In this document: piece after piece, positions 17,001-25,180 of the stretch
Layout: each line of letters begins with the position of its first letter
Position numbering within the stretch: the stretch's first letter is position 1
DNA from: CAJQQY01 sp045104975
GTDB taxonomy: Bacteria > Bacteroidota > Bacteroidia > Chitinophagales > Saprospiraceae
Reading direction: 5' to 3'
Assembly: GCA_045104975.1 (NCBI GenBank)
Contig: JBGCCY010000161.1
Span: 4,920 to 68,919 of the forward strand
DNA length: 64,000 nucleotides
Translations under genes and position numbers: made by a program
The notes under the pieces: model-generated
Told to the model about the DNA's origin: nothing
What the model saw: the letters and a program-made list of their open reading frames with translations, nothing else
Database searches by the model: none

Positions 17001-17316
17001 TGTGGCTAATGATGGAGCATTAACAGTTGCTTTGGATGTAACGATTACGGATGCACTTTTGGCAGAAGGAACGGCACGAGAGTTGGTTAATCGGATTCAG
17101 AATATCCGAAAGACTCGCGATTTTAATGTGACTGATAAGATTGCGGTGACCTTGGAAAATCACGAAGCGATTCGTCCTGCGTTGGAACAATTTTCGGAAT
17201 ACATTTGTACAGAAACTTTGGCGACTAGCTTGGATGCTAAAAGTGAAGTGGAGGGAGAAGTGATTGAATTGAATGATGAAGTGAGTTTGAATATTCAAGT
17301 AGAAGTACAAAGTTAA
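14008..17316 (+). CDS. ileS: Isoleucyl-tRNA synthetase
   Basis: 1102 residues, full length. The HIGH-region motif is the Bacteroidota form PPSANGKPGIHH near residue 50, the KMSKS motif is KMSKSKGNAVDPFEAL near residue 640, and the editing domain lies between (TTTPWTLPSNTAL, the CP1 Thr-rich motif). The anticodon-binding domain has WYVRLCRRRFWKS. The sequence and the lack of a C-terminal Cys4 zinc tail point to the eukaryal-like IleRS2 group. It charges tRNA-Ile and edits valine. Transcription appears to be controlled by the leader-peptide attenuator at 13761-13885. It starts at ATG 14008 and ends before a terminator at 17335. Confidence 0.97.
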   Translation: MSNEKYRKVKSLNLPEIDQEILAFWKDNNVFEKSIEERNKDNSYVFYEGPPSANGKPGIHHVMARTIKDMICRHHTLKGKRVERKGGWDTHGLPIELAVEKELGITKEDIGTKISVEEYNTKCRETVMRYKSLWDDLTVKMGYWVDLENPYVTYENEYIESVWWLLNQLYKKDLLYKGLSVQPYSPAAGTGLSTAELNMPGCYKDVKDTSAVAMFKVERDEKSDFLFEADDEDVRIIAWTTTPWTLPSNTALTAGGKIDYVKIKMLNSYTDLPVSVVMAEALVKKWFGAKNQPEIIEQGDSFKGALMEGIRYEQLLDFGNEIEELQGKTDAFRVILGNFVTTEDGTGIVHTAPSFGADDRMVGVQNGIGALTLVDKQGKFKDTVGEFSGRYVKDYKDDPDYVNVDIDISIKLKKENKAFNVAKYEHNYPHCWRTDKPILYYPLDSWFVKAASMKERMSELNKTINWKPASTGEGRFGKWLENLQDWNLSRSRFWGIPLPIWRTEDGEQQKCISSIEELTNEIEHANKVLGKNQTIPQDLHRPYIDDVILATEDGQPMKRELDLIDVWFDSGSMPYAQWHYPFENKEKFERNYPADFIAEGVDQTRGWFYTLHAIATMVFDSVAYKNVVSNGLVLDKNGIKMSKSKGNAVDPFEALDKYGADANRWYMIANSPPWNNLKYDGDGVDEKRKKFFGTLFNTYNFFATYANIDGFEMDEANATPMADRPEIDKWIISKLNSLIKEYTDAMDDYEATKGCRAIENFVLNDLSNWYVRLCRRRFWKSDSDADKRAAYETLYECMVVVSQLMSAVAPFFGDWLYQRLTDPIRNNEKANDGRWKHDSVHLTYLTKANDDLIDAALEERMDYAQRISSLVLSIRKKENHRVRQPLQKILLPVLDSGFQAQVEAVNDLILSEVNVKEIEYLTDTTGFIKKKVKANFKTLGRKLGKNMKAAAAVIGGFTQEDIAAIEKSNSYQLVVGEETYELTLEDFEITSDDIPGWTVANDGALTVALDVTITDALLAEGTARELVNRIQNIRKTRDFNVTDKIAVTLENHEAIRPALEQFSEYICTETLATSLDAKSEVEGEVIELNDEVSLNIQVEVQS

Positions 17317-17334
17317 TCTTTGTAAAAAATAAAT

Positions 17335-17373
17335 AAAAAGGGCGATTCTAATTTTTTAGAATCGCCTTTTTTT
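17335..17373 (+). terminator. Terminator of ileS
   Basis: GGCGATTCTA pairs with TAGAATCGCC around a loop of T, flanked by an A-run and a T-run (ctttttttat). Confidence 0.85.
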
Positions 17374-17412
17374 ATGTCTAAGTTTTTAGAGTTTTTTTTA
17401 TAAAAAAAAGAT

Positions 17413-17868
17413 ATGAATTTTATCAAAAATAGTTTTTACCTATTGAGTTTAATCTTACTAGTGTCTTGTAAATCGAAGCAGATTAATAATGGAGGTAGTC
17501 AATCTGTAAAAGTGAGGTTTGAAAGTGAAATGCGAATTAAGATAAATAACAATGGTTTTACATTGACATTATATGGAGTAGATGATAACATAGCAGATGT
17601 ATCTGCTTCGATAATTTTAGTGAAAAAATTTAAGGCGGATAAAATTCCATTTGATATAAACCTCCCTTTTCCAAAAGATGCGCACGAATTAATTGAACCA
17701 AAAGTAAATGACTTAAATGATGTAAATTATTACCTACATATGAAATGGGACAACAATAATAATTCAAAAGAAGACAAAGGAGATATTGTAATTGATTTCA
17801 ATAAGAAGTGGCCGAATATTGATCTTAAGAAAAAAGAAACTCAAGTTATTTATTTGAAGAAATTATAG
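17413..17868 (+). CDS. Hypothetical lipoprotein
   Basis: A 151-residue protein with a lipoprotein signal: a hydrophobic core ending LILLVSC, where Cys19 is the likely lipidation site, followed by KSKQ. The mature part is a small beta-rich domain with a segment KIPFDINLPFPKDAHEL. The wording (a strand, then I-P-F-x-I and a late Y-x-L-H-M-K-W-D) vaguely recalls the YbaY-like pilotin fold, but the match is too weak to name. It follows the ileS terminator, so it is probably separately transcribed. Function unknown. Confidence 0.65.
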   Translation: MNFIKNSFYLLSLILLVSCKSKQINNGGSQSVKVRFESEMRIKINNNGFTLTLYGVDDNIADVSASIILVKKFKADKIPFDINLPFPKDAHELIEPKVNDLNDVNYYLHMKWDNNNNSKEDKGDIVIDFNKKWPNIDLKKKETQVIYLKKL

Positions 17869-17924
17869 AGGAAGCTGATTTAAATTCAAAAAGAATCATT
17901 GGTTATACTTTAACAAGACGAATC

Positions 17925-18869
17925 TTAGTACAGTCTCAATATCTTCTTAAAACAATCTTCAGGTAATTCTTTCACACAATCAGCTATGTTTTTCAATGCC
18001 AAATAATGGTTCTCCATTCCAGGAGTAGGATTGGTATAATTAAAATTTCGATGCCTCCAAAAACTCATACTTGCTGCGGCATAAATCGTAAATACTTGCA
18101 AAGCATTTTTCTCCAAATCTGTCAATTCAATTTCTTGCACGTACCCTTTCAATAAACTAGATACTTTTTCTAGGTTAACTAATTCGCCTTCGCAACAGAT
18201 GCCGACGATCGTCATTCCAATATCAAAAATTCGATAATAATAAGTTGCTTCCTCAAAATCCATTATGGTAATATTGTTCTCATCATCATCAATAATTACA
18301 TTACTATAAAAAATATCACTATGAATTAACGCTTGCGGAATAGGTTGAGAAAAATATGATTTTATTTGATCTTCGATTTTTTTAAGCCAATTATGAAAAG
18401 AAGAATTCTCAGCATAAATGGCTACATCAGAAAATTGTTCTATGCCATAATTTAATTTTTTTGGAAGATAATCTGGCTCATTTATTTTATGCAATTTCCC
18501 CATCTGAATTCCAATTAACTCAATTAAATGATTGGGTAAATTATCCATTGTTTTTCCTTCAAGAAAAGATTTTAGAATTACTGGTTTATCATTGTAGGTA
18601 CTGATCAGTTCATTTTTTTTATTTCGAATTATCTTAGATGTCGAAAAATTATTGGTTGCTAAATGTTCTAACAGCATTGATAAATTAATAGCTTCCGTTG
18701 TCGACTTTTGCTCACAAATAGTCAAGACATATTTTTCAATATTTGATGCGATTAAATAATTTGTATTTTCTGAACCACCACTTAGAATTTTAAAAGAAAT
18801 GATTTCGCCTAGATCATATTGGCGAGCTAAATTATTTATTGCTTCAATATTTAATACGGTGTATTGCAT
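17925..18869 (-). CDS. Homoserine-kinase-like APH-fold phosphotransferase
   Basis: A 314-residue kinase of the aminoglycoside phosphotransferase / choline kinase fold. SGGSENTNYLI forms the glycine-rich loop and the catalytic loop is HSDIFYSNVI (H-x-D-x-x-x-x-N, near residue 182). The metal Asp is in IMDFEEATYYYRIFDIG, typical of ThrB of the type-II homoserine kinase family. It is the last gene of a three-gene unit with threonine synthase and a cyclodeaminase-like gene, with a gap of three bases to thrC. The likely reaction is ATP-dependent phosphorylation of L-homoserine, feeding the threonine synthase next door. Another hydroxy-amino acid cannot be excluded. Confidence 0.8.
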   Translation of the reverse strand: MQYTVLNIEAINNLARQYDLGEIISFKILSGGSENTNYLIASNIEKYVLTICEQKSTTEAINLSMLLEHLATNNFSTSKIIRNKKNELISTYNDKPVILKSFLEGKTMDNLPNHLIELIGIQMGKLHKINEPDYLPKKLNYGIEQFSDVAIYAENSSFHNWLKKIEDQIKSYFSQPIPQALIHSDIFYSNVIIDDDENNITIMDFEEATYYYRIFDIGMTIVGICCEGELVNLEKVSSLLKGYVQEIELTDLEKNALQVFTIYAAASMSFWRHRNFNYTNPTPGMENHYLALKNIADCVKELPEDCFKKILRLY

Positions 18870-18872
18870 AAT

Positions 18873-20330
18873 TTATATGGTTGTTCCTTTTGTTAGATCC
18901 CAATTACTTTCCATCGCATTCATCAATGCTTCTTCTAAATGTGAGTGGTCGCAAAGATGTACTTTTTCACAAAGATACTTTGCTTTTTCAATCGAATGAT
19001 GTTTAGCTGCGGCGGGTAATTTATCCGTTCCAAAAACTCGTTGCATACTTTCTGGAAATTTTGATGGATGTGCTGTCGCTAAACAAATAATTTTTCCATC
19101 AACTAATTGATCTCTTAAATTGTCAGCAGCGACTAAAGCAACTGCTCCGTGCGGATCCAAAAGATATTCTTCCGCATCGTAAATTTCTTTGATGACCGCA
19201 AGCGTTTGATCATCTGAAGCACTATAGGAAAGGTAACCTTTTGAATAACTTTCGAAAGTTTCAGCATCAAATTTTACGACACCTGTATTTTTAAATTCCT
19301 CCATCCACGCATTTATTTTTGCCCCATTTTTATCAACACAAAAATAAAGGTACCTCCAAAAATTATAAGGAATCAAAATATCAATAGCAGAAGATTCAGT
19401 TTCAATGATATCTTGTTTAGAAAAAACTCCTTCTGAAAAAATACGATGCAAACATGCATTTTTATTGTTAGCAACAAGGAACGTAGAGATTGGTAATCCC
19501 ATTTTTCGAGCCAATGAACCTGCACATAGATTTCCAAAAGCTCCTGAAGGAACTGCCATATGAACAACTTCTCCGATCGTATCCACCACTTGAAAGTATC
19601 CATAAAAATAATGAACGGTTTGCATCATGACCCGTCCCCAATTAATAGAGTTGACGCTAGACAATTGGAGCTTTTCTTTAAAACGTTTGTTGGCAAATAA
19701 TTTAGTAATTACTAAATCCAAATCATCCGCACCATCTGGACAATTCGAAACGCCAACGGGATGAATATTCAAATGAGGAAGCGTTGTCATTTGTCGTTCC
19801 TGTTCTTCGGTTATCATATCTTTCGGATATAAAACCCATGCACTTAGACTAGATTTACCTGCTGCAAAATAAGCGGCAGCTGGGCCAGTATCTCCAGTCG
19901 TCGCGACAATAATTGACAGATGTTCATTTTTTCTTTCGAGAAAAAAATTAACCAGATTTACTAAAAATGCTAACCCAACATCTTTGAACGAAAGTGTCGG
20001 TCCATAAAATAATTCCATTACATAGGTATCCTTTCTGGAGGTCAAAGGATGCAATGGAATAACTTCTTCTTTTTCAAAAGAAGCATAAGCATCTCTAAGT
20101 AATTTTTTGAGTTCTACTTCAGAGACAATAGATCGATCAATGAATAATGATAAAATTTCAAAAGCAAGATCTATATAATTTAAGTTTTTCCAAGCCTTCA
20201 ATTGTTCGTTTGAAATGTTCGGCAAATGTTCTGGAACATACAAACCTCCGTCACTTGCAAAGCCATCAAGTATAGCTGTCTCAAAATCTACTGGAGCACC
20301 TCCTCCTTTATTACTGATAAATTTAAGCAT
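18873..20330 (-). CDS. thrC: Threonine synthase (long, yeast-like type)
   Basis: 485 residues of the fold-type II PLP family. The N-terminal block NKGGGAPVDFETAILDGFAS DGG and the PLP-lysine segment GPTLSFKDVGLAF near residue 115 identify threonine synthase. ATTGDTGPAAA binds the cofactor phosphate, and the C-terminal LATAHPSKFP is typical of the long class that includes the yeast enzyme and vertebrate THNSL2. It converts O-phosphohomoserine to threonine; the THNSL2-like side reaction to 2-oxobutyrate is also possible. Gaps of three bases on both sides to a kinase and an ornithine cyclodeaminase-like gene make an operon. Canonical thrA and GHMP-type thrB are not in the window, so this may be a second, specialised copy. 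Confidence 0.88.
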   Translation of the reverse strand: MLKFISNKGGGAPVDFETAILDGFASDGGLYVPEHLPNISNEQLKAWKNLNYIDLAFEILSLFIDRSIVSEVELKKLLRDAYASFEKEEVIPLHPLTSRKDTYVMELFYGPTLSFKDVGLAFLVNLVNFFLERKNEHLSIIVATTGDTGPAAAYFAAGKSSLSAWVLYPKDMITEEQERQMTTLPHLNIHPVGVSNCPDGADDLDLVITKLFANKRFKEKLQLSSVNSINWGRVMMQTVHYFYGYFQVVDTIGEVVHMAVPSGAFGNLCAGSLARKMGLPISTFLVANNKNACLHRIFSEGVFSKQDIIETESSAIDILIPYNFWRYLYFCVDKNGAKINAWMEEFKNTGVVKFDAETFESYSKGYLSYSASDDQTLAVIKEIYDAEEYLLDPHGAVALVAADNLRDQLVDGKIICLATAHPSKFPESMQRVFGTDKLPAAAKHHSIEKAKYLCEKVHLCDHSHLEEALMNAMESNWDLTKGTTI

Positions 20331-20333
20331 CGT

Positions 20334-21287
20334 CTACAAACTGTTTTTATGATTTAAATAAACTGCAACGGCAATCATGATGTCTTGTACCGCGACTCCT
20401 GTTAGATCAACAATAGAAATTTGTTCATCATTTTTTCTTTGTAAATCTGGATCTTGAATCGCAGTCCCGAACTCAACTATTTTGTTTTCAGAAATTACTC
20501 CTTCCTGTACTGCACGAAATATTTCACCTCTACTTTTACTTTGTGGGATACTGTCAGCTATAACCAAATCTGCTTTTTGTAAAATAGCACTTTCGAGTTC
20601 TTGTTTTTTATGTGTGTCAGAACCGACAGCGGTGATATGTGTACCAGGTTGAATGTCTTTTGAAAGAAGAAGTGCCGCTTCGGCTGGAGTTGTTGTAATA
20701 ATTAAATTACAATTCTCTGCAACTTCCGATGCTGTCGTTGCAATGTTGATTTTAAAATCATCACTCATTGCATTTTTAAAATTTTCCACATTTTCTTTAT
20801 TCCTTCCCCAGACCCAAACTGAATTACAATCCACTATGTTTTTCAAATATTCCAATTGTAATTTAGCTTGAATTCCAGTTCCAATTATTCCAATACCTTT
20901 TACTTTTTTGGGAGCAAAATATTTGGCGGCTAAAGCTCCTGCTGCTGCGGTTCGGATATCCGTCAACATTCCATCGTCTAACAAGACCGCAACAGATTGA
21001 CCTGTTTTTTGACTAAAAACCAACATCATTCCTTGACTAGAAGAAAGGCCTATTTTTGGATTATCATAAAATCCTGTGGCAACTTTTATGACAAAAAAAT
21101 CATCGTCTTTGATATATCCATATTTGATGTGAGCATCGCCTTTTTCTTTTTCAAAAACCAATTCGCCAACAGGTGGGACGACTGTTTTCCCATTGCTATA
21201 ATCGATAAATCCTTTTTCCATTGCTGCGATTACATCTAAGTTTTGGACAATGGATTCTATTTCTTTTTTACTAATAATTATTGTCAT
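20334..21287 (-). CDS. Ornithine cyclodeaminase / mu-crystallin family protein
   Basis: 317 residues with the family layout. The N-terminal dimerisation part includes GDAHIKYGYI, in which a substrate-contacting Lys is expected. The Rossmann motif GIIGTGIQAKLQLEYL is near residue 125, TDIRTAAAGALAAKYF precedes it, and the late Asp in VDLTGVAVQDIMIAV closes the site. Family members include ornithine cyclodeaminase, alanine dehydrogenase of archaea, imine reductases and SbnB-type enzymes. It heads the operon with threonine synthase and the APH-fold kinase, so the substrate is probably a threonine/homoserine-related amino or imino acid; this is inference. The exact reaction cannot be read from the sequence. 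Confidence 0.78.
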   Translation of the reverse strand: MTIIISKKEIESIVQNLDVIAAMEKGFIDYSNGKTVVPPVGELVFEKEKGDAHIKYGYIKDDDFFVIKVATGFYDNPKIGLSSSQGMMLVFSQKTGQSVAVLLDDGMLTDIRTAAAGALAAKYFAPKKVKGIGIIGTGIQAKLQLEYLKNIVDCNSVWVWGRNKENVENFKNAMSDDFKINIATTASEVAENCNLIITTTPAEAALLLSKDIQPGTHITAVGSDTHKKQELESAILQKADLVIADSIPQSKSRGEIFRAVQEGVISENKIVEFGTAIQDPDLQRKNDEQISIVDLTGVAVQDIMIAVAVYLNHKNSL

Positions 21288-21336
21288 GCGCTGCTAAATT
21301 TTTGTTTAAAATTAATTTTGTACTCCTAACTTACTC

Positions 21337-21395
21337 AAAAAAAAACTCCGTATACCGCATCAACTTTTTGTTGATTAAGGTATACGGAGTTTTTT
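21337..21395 (-). terminator. Strong hairpin terminator between crcB and the thr-type operon
   Basis: AACTCCGTATACC at the left pairs with GGTATACGGAGTT at the right, with a further ATCAAC/GTTGAT pairing inside, then a T-run on the minus strand. It sits about 115 bases after crcB and 50 bases before the operon start; no Thr- or Ile-rich leader frame precedes it. Confidence 0.8.
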
Positions 21396-21511
21396 CCATA
21401 ATTAGATACTCTGGTTTTTCCAATGTCTTCCTTAATGTTGAAAAACAAGAGCACAAAATATTTATTTTGCTGTGGCTAAAGTAAAGAATGATTTGGGATT
21501 TTATACAAAAC

Positions 21512-21874
21512 TCACCCAGCTATTTTCATCCCAATAAAAATACAAACCAAACAAACAATCAAACTCAATAAGATATTTCCAAAAGCATGCATCAAATTTC
21601 CGCTTTGAAGAAGCTGGAAAGTCTCATGTGTAAATGTTGAAAAAGTGCTAAATCCACCACAAAACCCAGTCATCAATAAATACTTTTGAATGTCTGAAGC
21701 ATTCCCATTTTTCATCGTCCAACCGAACAATGCTCCCAACACAATGCAACTCAAAGCATTCGCTAAAAATGTAGCCATTGGAAAAATATATCCATGGTTT
21801 TTTAACCAAACTGAAATCCCAAAACGACAAATACTCCCCAAACCACCGCCGATAAAAACTAAGATGAAATTCAT
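21512..21874 (-). CDS. crcB: Fluoride channel/exporter CrcB (Fluc)
   Basis: A 120-residue protein with four hydrophobic helices. The opening FIGGGLGSICRFGIS, the central NALSCIVLGALFGW, and TGFCGGFSTFSTFTHE are all diagnostic of Fluc/CrcB. The last contains the T-G-x-x-G-G-x-S-T-F-S-T-F block with the Na+ site and the phenylalanine box. CrcB works as a dual-topology dimer that lets fluoride leave the cell. The conserved Asn in the second helix is present. No fluoride riboswitch fold was recognised in the 89 bases before it. Confidence 0.95.
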   Translation of the reverse strand: MNFILVFIGGGLGSICRFGISVWLKNHGYIFPMATFLANALSCIVLGALFGWTMKNGNASDIQKYLLMTGFCGGFSTFSTFTHETFQLLQSGNLMHAFGNILLSLIVCLVCIFIGMKIAG

Positions 21875-21901
21875 ATTTTTAATTTTTTACCAAAAAAACA
21901 A

Positions 21902-21938
21902 AAAAGGATTGAAAGTACTAAACCTTCAATCCTTCTTT
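21902..21938 (-). terminator. Terminator of the GT4-type transferase gene
   Basis: AAGGATTGAA (21904-21913) pairs with TTCAATCCTT (21924-21933), with an A-run that becomes a T-run on the minus strand. Confidence 0.75.
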
Positions 21939-21963
21939 GCTTTTAACTTTCGAAATTCAATTT

Positions 21964-23043
21964 CTAAGTAGTTGCTGCATTAGCAATTCTTTTCTTCTTT
22001 CGATTAACAGTCCAATTCAAACTTGCAGATAGAAGTATCGCTAATCCAACAACCAAGAAAAGTAAATAATGCAATCCTATATTTTGTAAATAAAATACCA
22101 AAAGCATAAATCCAATATTTACGGCAACTAAGATTCCCGTTCCTTGCATATGTGAAAATCCAAAATCTAAGAGCAGATGATGAATATGAGTTCGATCAGG
22201 GTTGAAAGGAGATTTCCCTTTCAAAATTCGCATGGTAAAAACTCGAAGTGTATCAAAAAGAGGCAAGATTAAAATGCCAATCGCAACTGCTGGAACTGCT
22301 TGAAAAGTATATTTCGCTTTTGCAGGAGTAACTAAAGCAGGATCATGGAATTCAATAAACTTGATAATCAAAATGGAACTTACTAATCCTACTAAGAGCG
22401 AACCAGTATCACCCATGAAAATTTTCGCAGGAGTAAAATTATACTTCAAAAAGGCAATCAATGCACCTGCTAAAGCAAATGCAACTAATGCCAAACCTAT
22501 CTCATCAATCAAATAAAACCAAGTTCCTAAACTCATAGAAATCAACGTACCAATACTTCCGGACAAACCATTAATTCCATCAATCAAATTGAATGCATTA
22601 ATAATCACAATGATGATGAAAACGGAAAGGATTACCGCCCAAAATTCAGTTAAATCATAAATTCCAAAGATTCCATAAAAACTCGTCAATTTTACATTTG
22701 ATTTCCAAACAATAATTCCTGCAGCAAATAATTCACCTGCCAATTTTGTCCGAGGAGAAATGGGAACAATGTCATCCTTTGAACCAATTAAAAAGATGAT
22801 AATAAATGCACATAAAATATATTGGAGATCATCAAAAACACCGAAAGGTGTCCATAAAACAATCGAGAAAATCATGCCTGCAAAAATTGCAATTCCACCC
22901 AAAGAAGGAGTGGTTTCAGTATGAGCTCGCCGTTCGCCAGGCTCATCGCAAAGACCCTTAACTTTTGCTACATGAATAATAGAAGGTATCGCAAAATAAG
23001 TCAGCGTAAAAGCTGTGATAAAACTTAGGATAATGTCAAACAT
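21964..23043 (-). CDS. WecA/MraY-type UDP-sugar:undecaprenyl-phosphate sugar-1-P transferase
   Basis: 359 residues with about ten transmembrane helices. PSLGGIAIFAG is the start block, GSKDD is the first Asp pair, and NAFNLIDGINGLSGSIG is the catalytic D-x-x-N region. FMGDTGSLLVGL and the His loop DRTHIHHLLLDFGF complete the active site of the WecA/TagO branch rather than MraY. It would load N-acetylhexosamine-1-phosphate onto undecaprenyl phosphate to start an O-antigen, teichoic-like or capsule repeat. It ends close to a terminator. No glycosyltransferases are adjacent, which is common for wecA-like genes in Bacteroidota. Confidence 0.9.
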   Translation of the reverse strand: MFDIILSFITAFTLTYFAIPSIIHVAKVKGLCDEPGERRAHTETTPSLGGIAIFAGMIFSIVLWTPFGVFDDLQYILCAFIIIFLIGSKDDIVPISPRTKLAGELFAAGIIVWKSNVKLTSFYGIFGIYDLTEFWAVILSVFIIIVIINAFNLIDGINGLSGSIGTLISMSLGTWFYLIDEIGLALVAFALAGALIAFLKYNFTPAKIFMGDTGSLLVGLVSSILIIKFIEFHDPALVTPAKAKYTFQAVPAVAIGILILPLFDTLRVFTMRILKGKSPFNPDRTHIHHLLLDFGFSHMQGTGILVAVNIGFMLLVFYLQNIGLHYLLFLVVGLAILLSASLNWTVNRKKKRIANAATT

Positions 23044-23164
23044 AATGTATCGTGGGATGAGTGCTTTAAAATAGTTTAGCTAGTGTGTGATGCAAAATTA
23101 AGCATTCTTTCTCTTTCATGTAGTGTCATACATGATGAAAAGGTTAATATTTTGCAAAACAAAA

Positions 23165-24859
23165 CTAAAATTTTGAATCATCGACCGAATTCAACCAATT
23201 TTTGATGGTTTCGATCACACTTTGTACGCAGCCATCTTGAAAAGGTGACATTAAATTTGCTAATTTAACTAAATCTAAAAAAGATTGACTTCCACCTGCT
23301 TGACATAATTTCACATAATCACTCCACGCAGAAGCGTGATTTTCTCGATCTTTTTTCCAAAATTGGAAAGCGCAGACTTGTGCTAAGGTATAATCAATAT
23401 AGTAAAATGGAGAAGAAAAAATGTGACTTTGTTTTTGCCAAAACCCTCCATTTTCTAAAAACATATTGTCTCCATAATCAATGTGAGGAAGATACTTTTT
23501 TTCAATTTTTCGCCAAGCTTCATTTCGTTCTTTAGGAGTAACATTTGGGTTCTCGTAGACGAAATGTTGGAACTCGTCAACGGCAACTCCGTAAGGCAAA
23601 AATTTAATAGCACTTGCTAAATGTGCAAACTTATATTTGTCCGTTTCATGCTCAAAAAATAACTCCATCCAAGGATAAGTGAAAAATTCCATACTCATCG
23701 AATGAATTTCGCATGCTTCATAAGTTGGCCAATTATATTCATCCAATCCAATATTTCGACTCGAATAAACTTGAAATGCATGACCTGCTTCATGGGTCAA
23801 AACATCAATGTCGCCACTTGTTCCGTTGAAGTTGGAAAAAATATAAGGTGCTTTATATTTGCCAATAAATGAGCAATATCCGCCTGTCGATTTTCCTTCT
23901 TTATTCACTAAATCCATCAACTCATTGTCTTGCATAAAGTCAAAAAATTCTTTCGTTTCAGCAGAAAGGTCAGCGTACATTTTACTCGCATGATTCAAAA
24001 TCCAATCAGGCGAACCTTGCGGTTTTGGGTTGCCTGAAGCGAAGCGGAAACCAGTATCGTAATATTTCAATTTTTCTAATCCCAAACGACTCTGTTGTCG
24101 CTCATATAATTTAGTTGCGACAGGTACCACATGTTCCAAAATCTGTTGTCGAAAATTAGCAACCATCTCTGCATTATAATCAGATCGTAACATTCGAGCA
24201 TAGCCTAATTCAATGAAATTTTTATAACCCAATTTCTGTGCAATCTCGTGTCGAACTTTGACTTGTTGGTCATAAATTTGTTCAAAGGATGCTGATTTTT
24301 TTTCGTAAAACGCCCATTTTGTTTCAGCCGCAGCTTTTCGAGTTGCCCGATCTTTTGAAGTTTCCAAAGGAACAATAGAGGAGAGATTATATTTTTTTCC
24401 TTCAAATTCAATCTCAGCTGTTGCTTTGATTTTATTATAATCTGAAACGAGTTTATTTTCCTTTTGTAAGTCTTTTAAAATAGTTGGTTGGAAAGTTTTT
24501 AAACTCAAATCAGCAATAACGAAAAGTTGACTCCCCCATTTTTCTTCCAACGATTTTCTGAATTTTGAATTTAAAATCAATTGGTAAAAACGATTATTCA
24601 ATGCTTCATAAGTAGGAGAATTTTCATCAAAAAAGGTATTTTCTTTTTCATAAAATTCATCTCTGGTATCTATACTATGGCGAATACGGCAAAGATTATT
24701 CATGGAAGAAAAATCTTCTCGCATTTCATTTATTTTTTCAAAAAAATCATTCTGCGATTCTAATGAATTGGCATTTTCAAAACCTTCTAAAAGTGTTTCG
24801 AATTGTTTAACAAAAGAATCTAACTCAGGTCTTTGATAAGGGAAGTCTTGAAATTTCAT
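23165..24859 (-). CDS. M3 family oligoendopeptidase (PepF-like)
   Basis: 564 residues, no signal peptide. The zinc site is HEAGH in VLTHEAGHAFQVYSSRN, and the third ligand Glu lies in YEACEIHSMSMEFFTYPW about 25 residues downstream. The stretch YCSFIGKYKAPYIFSNFNGT before it is typical of the M3 oligoendopeptidase branch. The cytoplasmic enzyme cleaves short peptides, probably for recycling. The upstream gap (24860-25129) holds the promoter region for both divergent genes and a small cruciform-like repeat near 24966-25005, but no gene. Confidence 0.92.
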   Translation of the reverse strand: MKFQDFPYQRPELDSFVKQFETLLEGFENANSLESQNDFFEKINEMREDFSSMNNLCRIRHSIDTRDEFYEKENTFFDENSPTYEALNNRFYQLILNSKFRKSLEEKWGSQLFVIADLSLKTFQPTILKDLQKENKLVSDYNKIKATAEIEFEGKKYNLSSIVPLETSKDRATRKAAAETKWAFYEKKSASFEQIYDQQVKVRHEIAQKLGYKNFIELGYARMLRSDYNAEMVANFRQQILEHVVPVATKLYERQQSRLGLEKLKYYDTGFRFASGNPKPQGSPDWILNHASKMYADLSAETKEFFDFMQDNELMDLVNKEGKSTGGYCSFIGKYKAPYIFSNFNGTSGDIDVLTHEAGHAFQVYSSRNIGLDEYNWPTYEACEIHSMSMEFFTYPWMELFFEHETDKYKFAHLASAIKFLPYGVAVDEFQHFVYENPNVTPKERNEAWRKIEKKYLPHIDYGDNMFLENGGFWQKQSHIFSSPFYYIDYTLAQVCAFQFWKKDRENHASAWSDYVKLCQAGGSQSFLDLVKLANLMSPFQDGCVQSVIETIKNWLNSVDDSKF

Positions 24860-25129
24860 ATTTTAGTTTTAAGTATTACAATAAAGAGGCATTTGAATTT
24901 TGGGCAAAAATACAATTGTTCCTTTTCTTTTTCCAAAAAAAATAAACATTCTACTAGGAGTGGTTGACTACCAAATGTCCATTCGTTTGGCTACAAAATA
25001 GTCCAAAGTCTTAAATTCAAACTATAGGTAAACACGAAGCCATTAACTGACAAGAAACACTTTGATTTAAAGAAAATAACTCCTTGATATTCATTGTTTT
25101 ATACGGGCAAAAATTAAAGTAGTTTTTCT

Positions 25130-25137
25130 TACCTTTG
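25130..25137 (+). promoter_or_regulatory. -7 element of the uppS promoter
   Basis: TACCTTTG, a perfect match to TAnnTTTG. A GTG reading start at 25139 would fall at or before the transcript start, which decides for ATG 25181 as the uppS start. Confidence 0.65.
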
Positions 25138-25180
25138 CGTGAATTTTCAAAAAGAAGATTTTTTAAGCAAGTTTTCAAAA

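Noticed and set aside
21337..21511. Possible attenuator before the thr-type operon
   Set aside because: The hairpin lies between crcB and the operon, but no start codon with a Thr- or Ile-rich frame precedes it; the only frame, starting MEKTPYT, runs through the hairpin itself. Treated as the crcB terminator.
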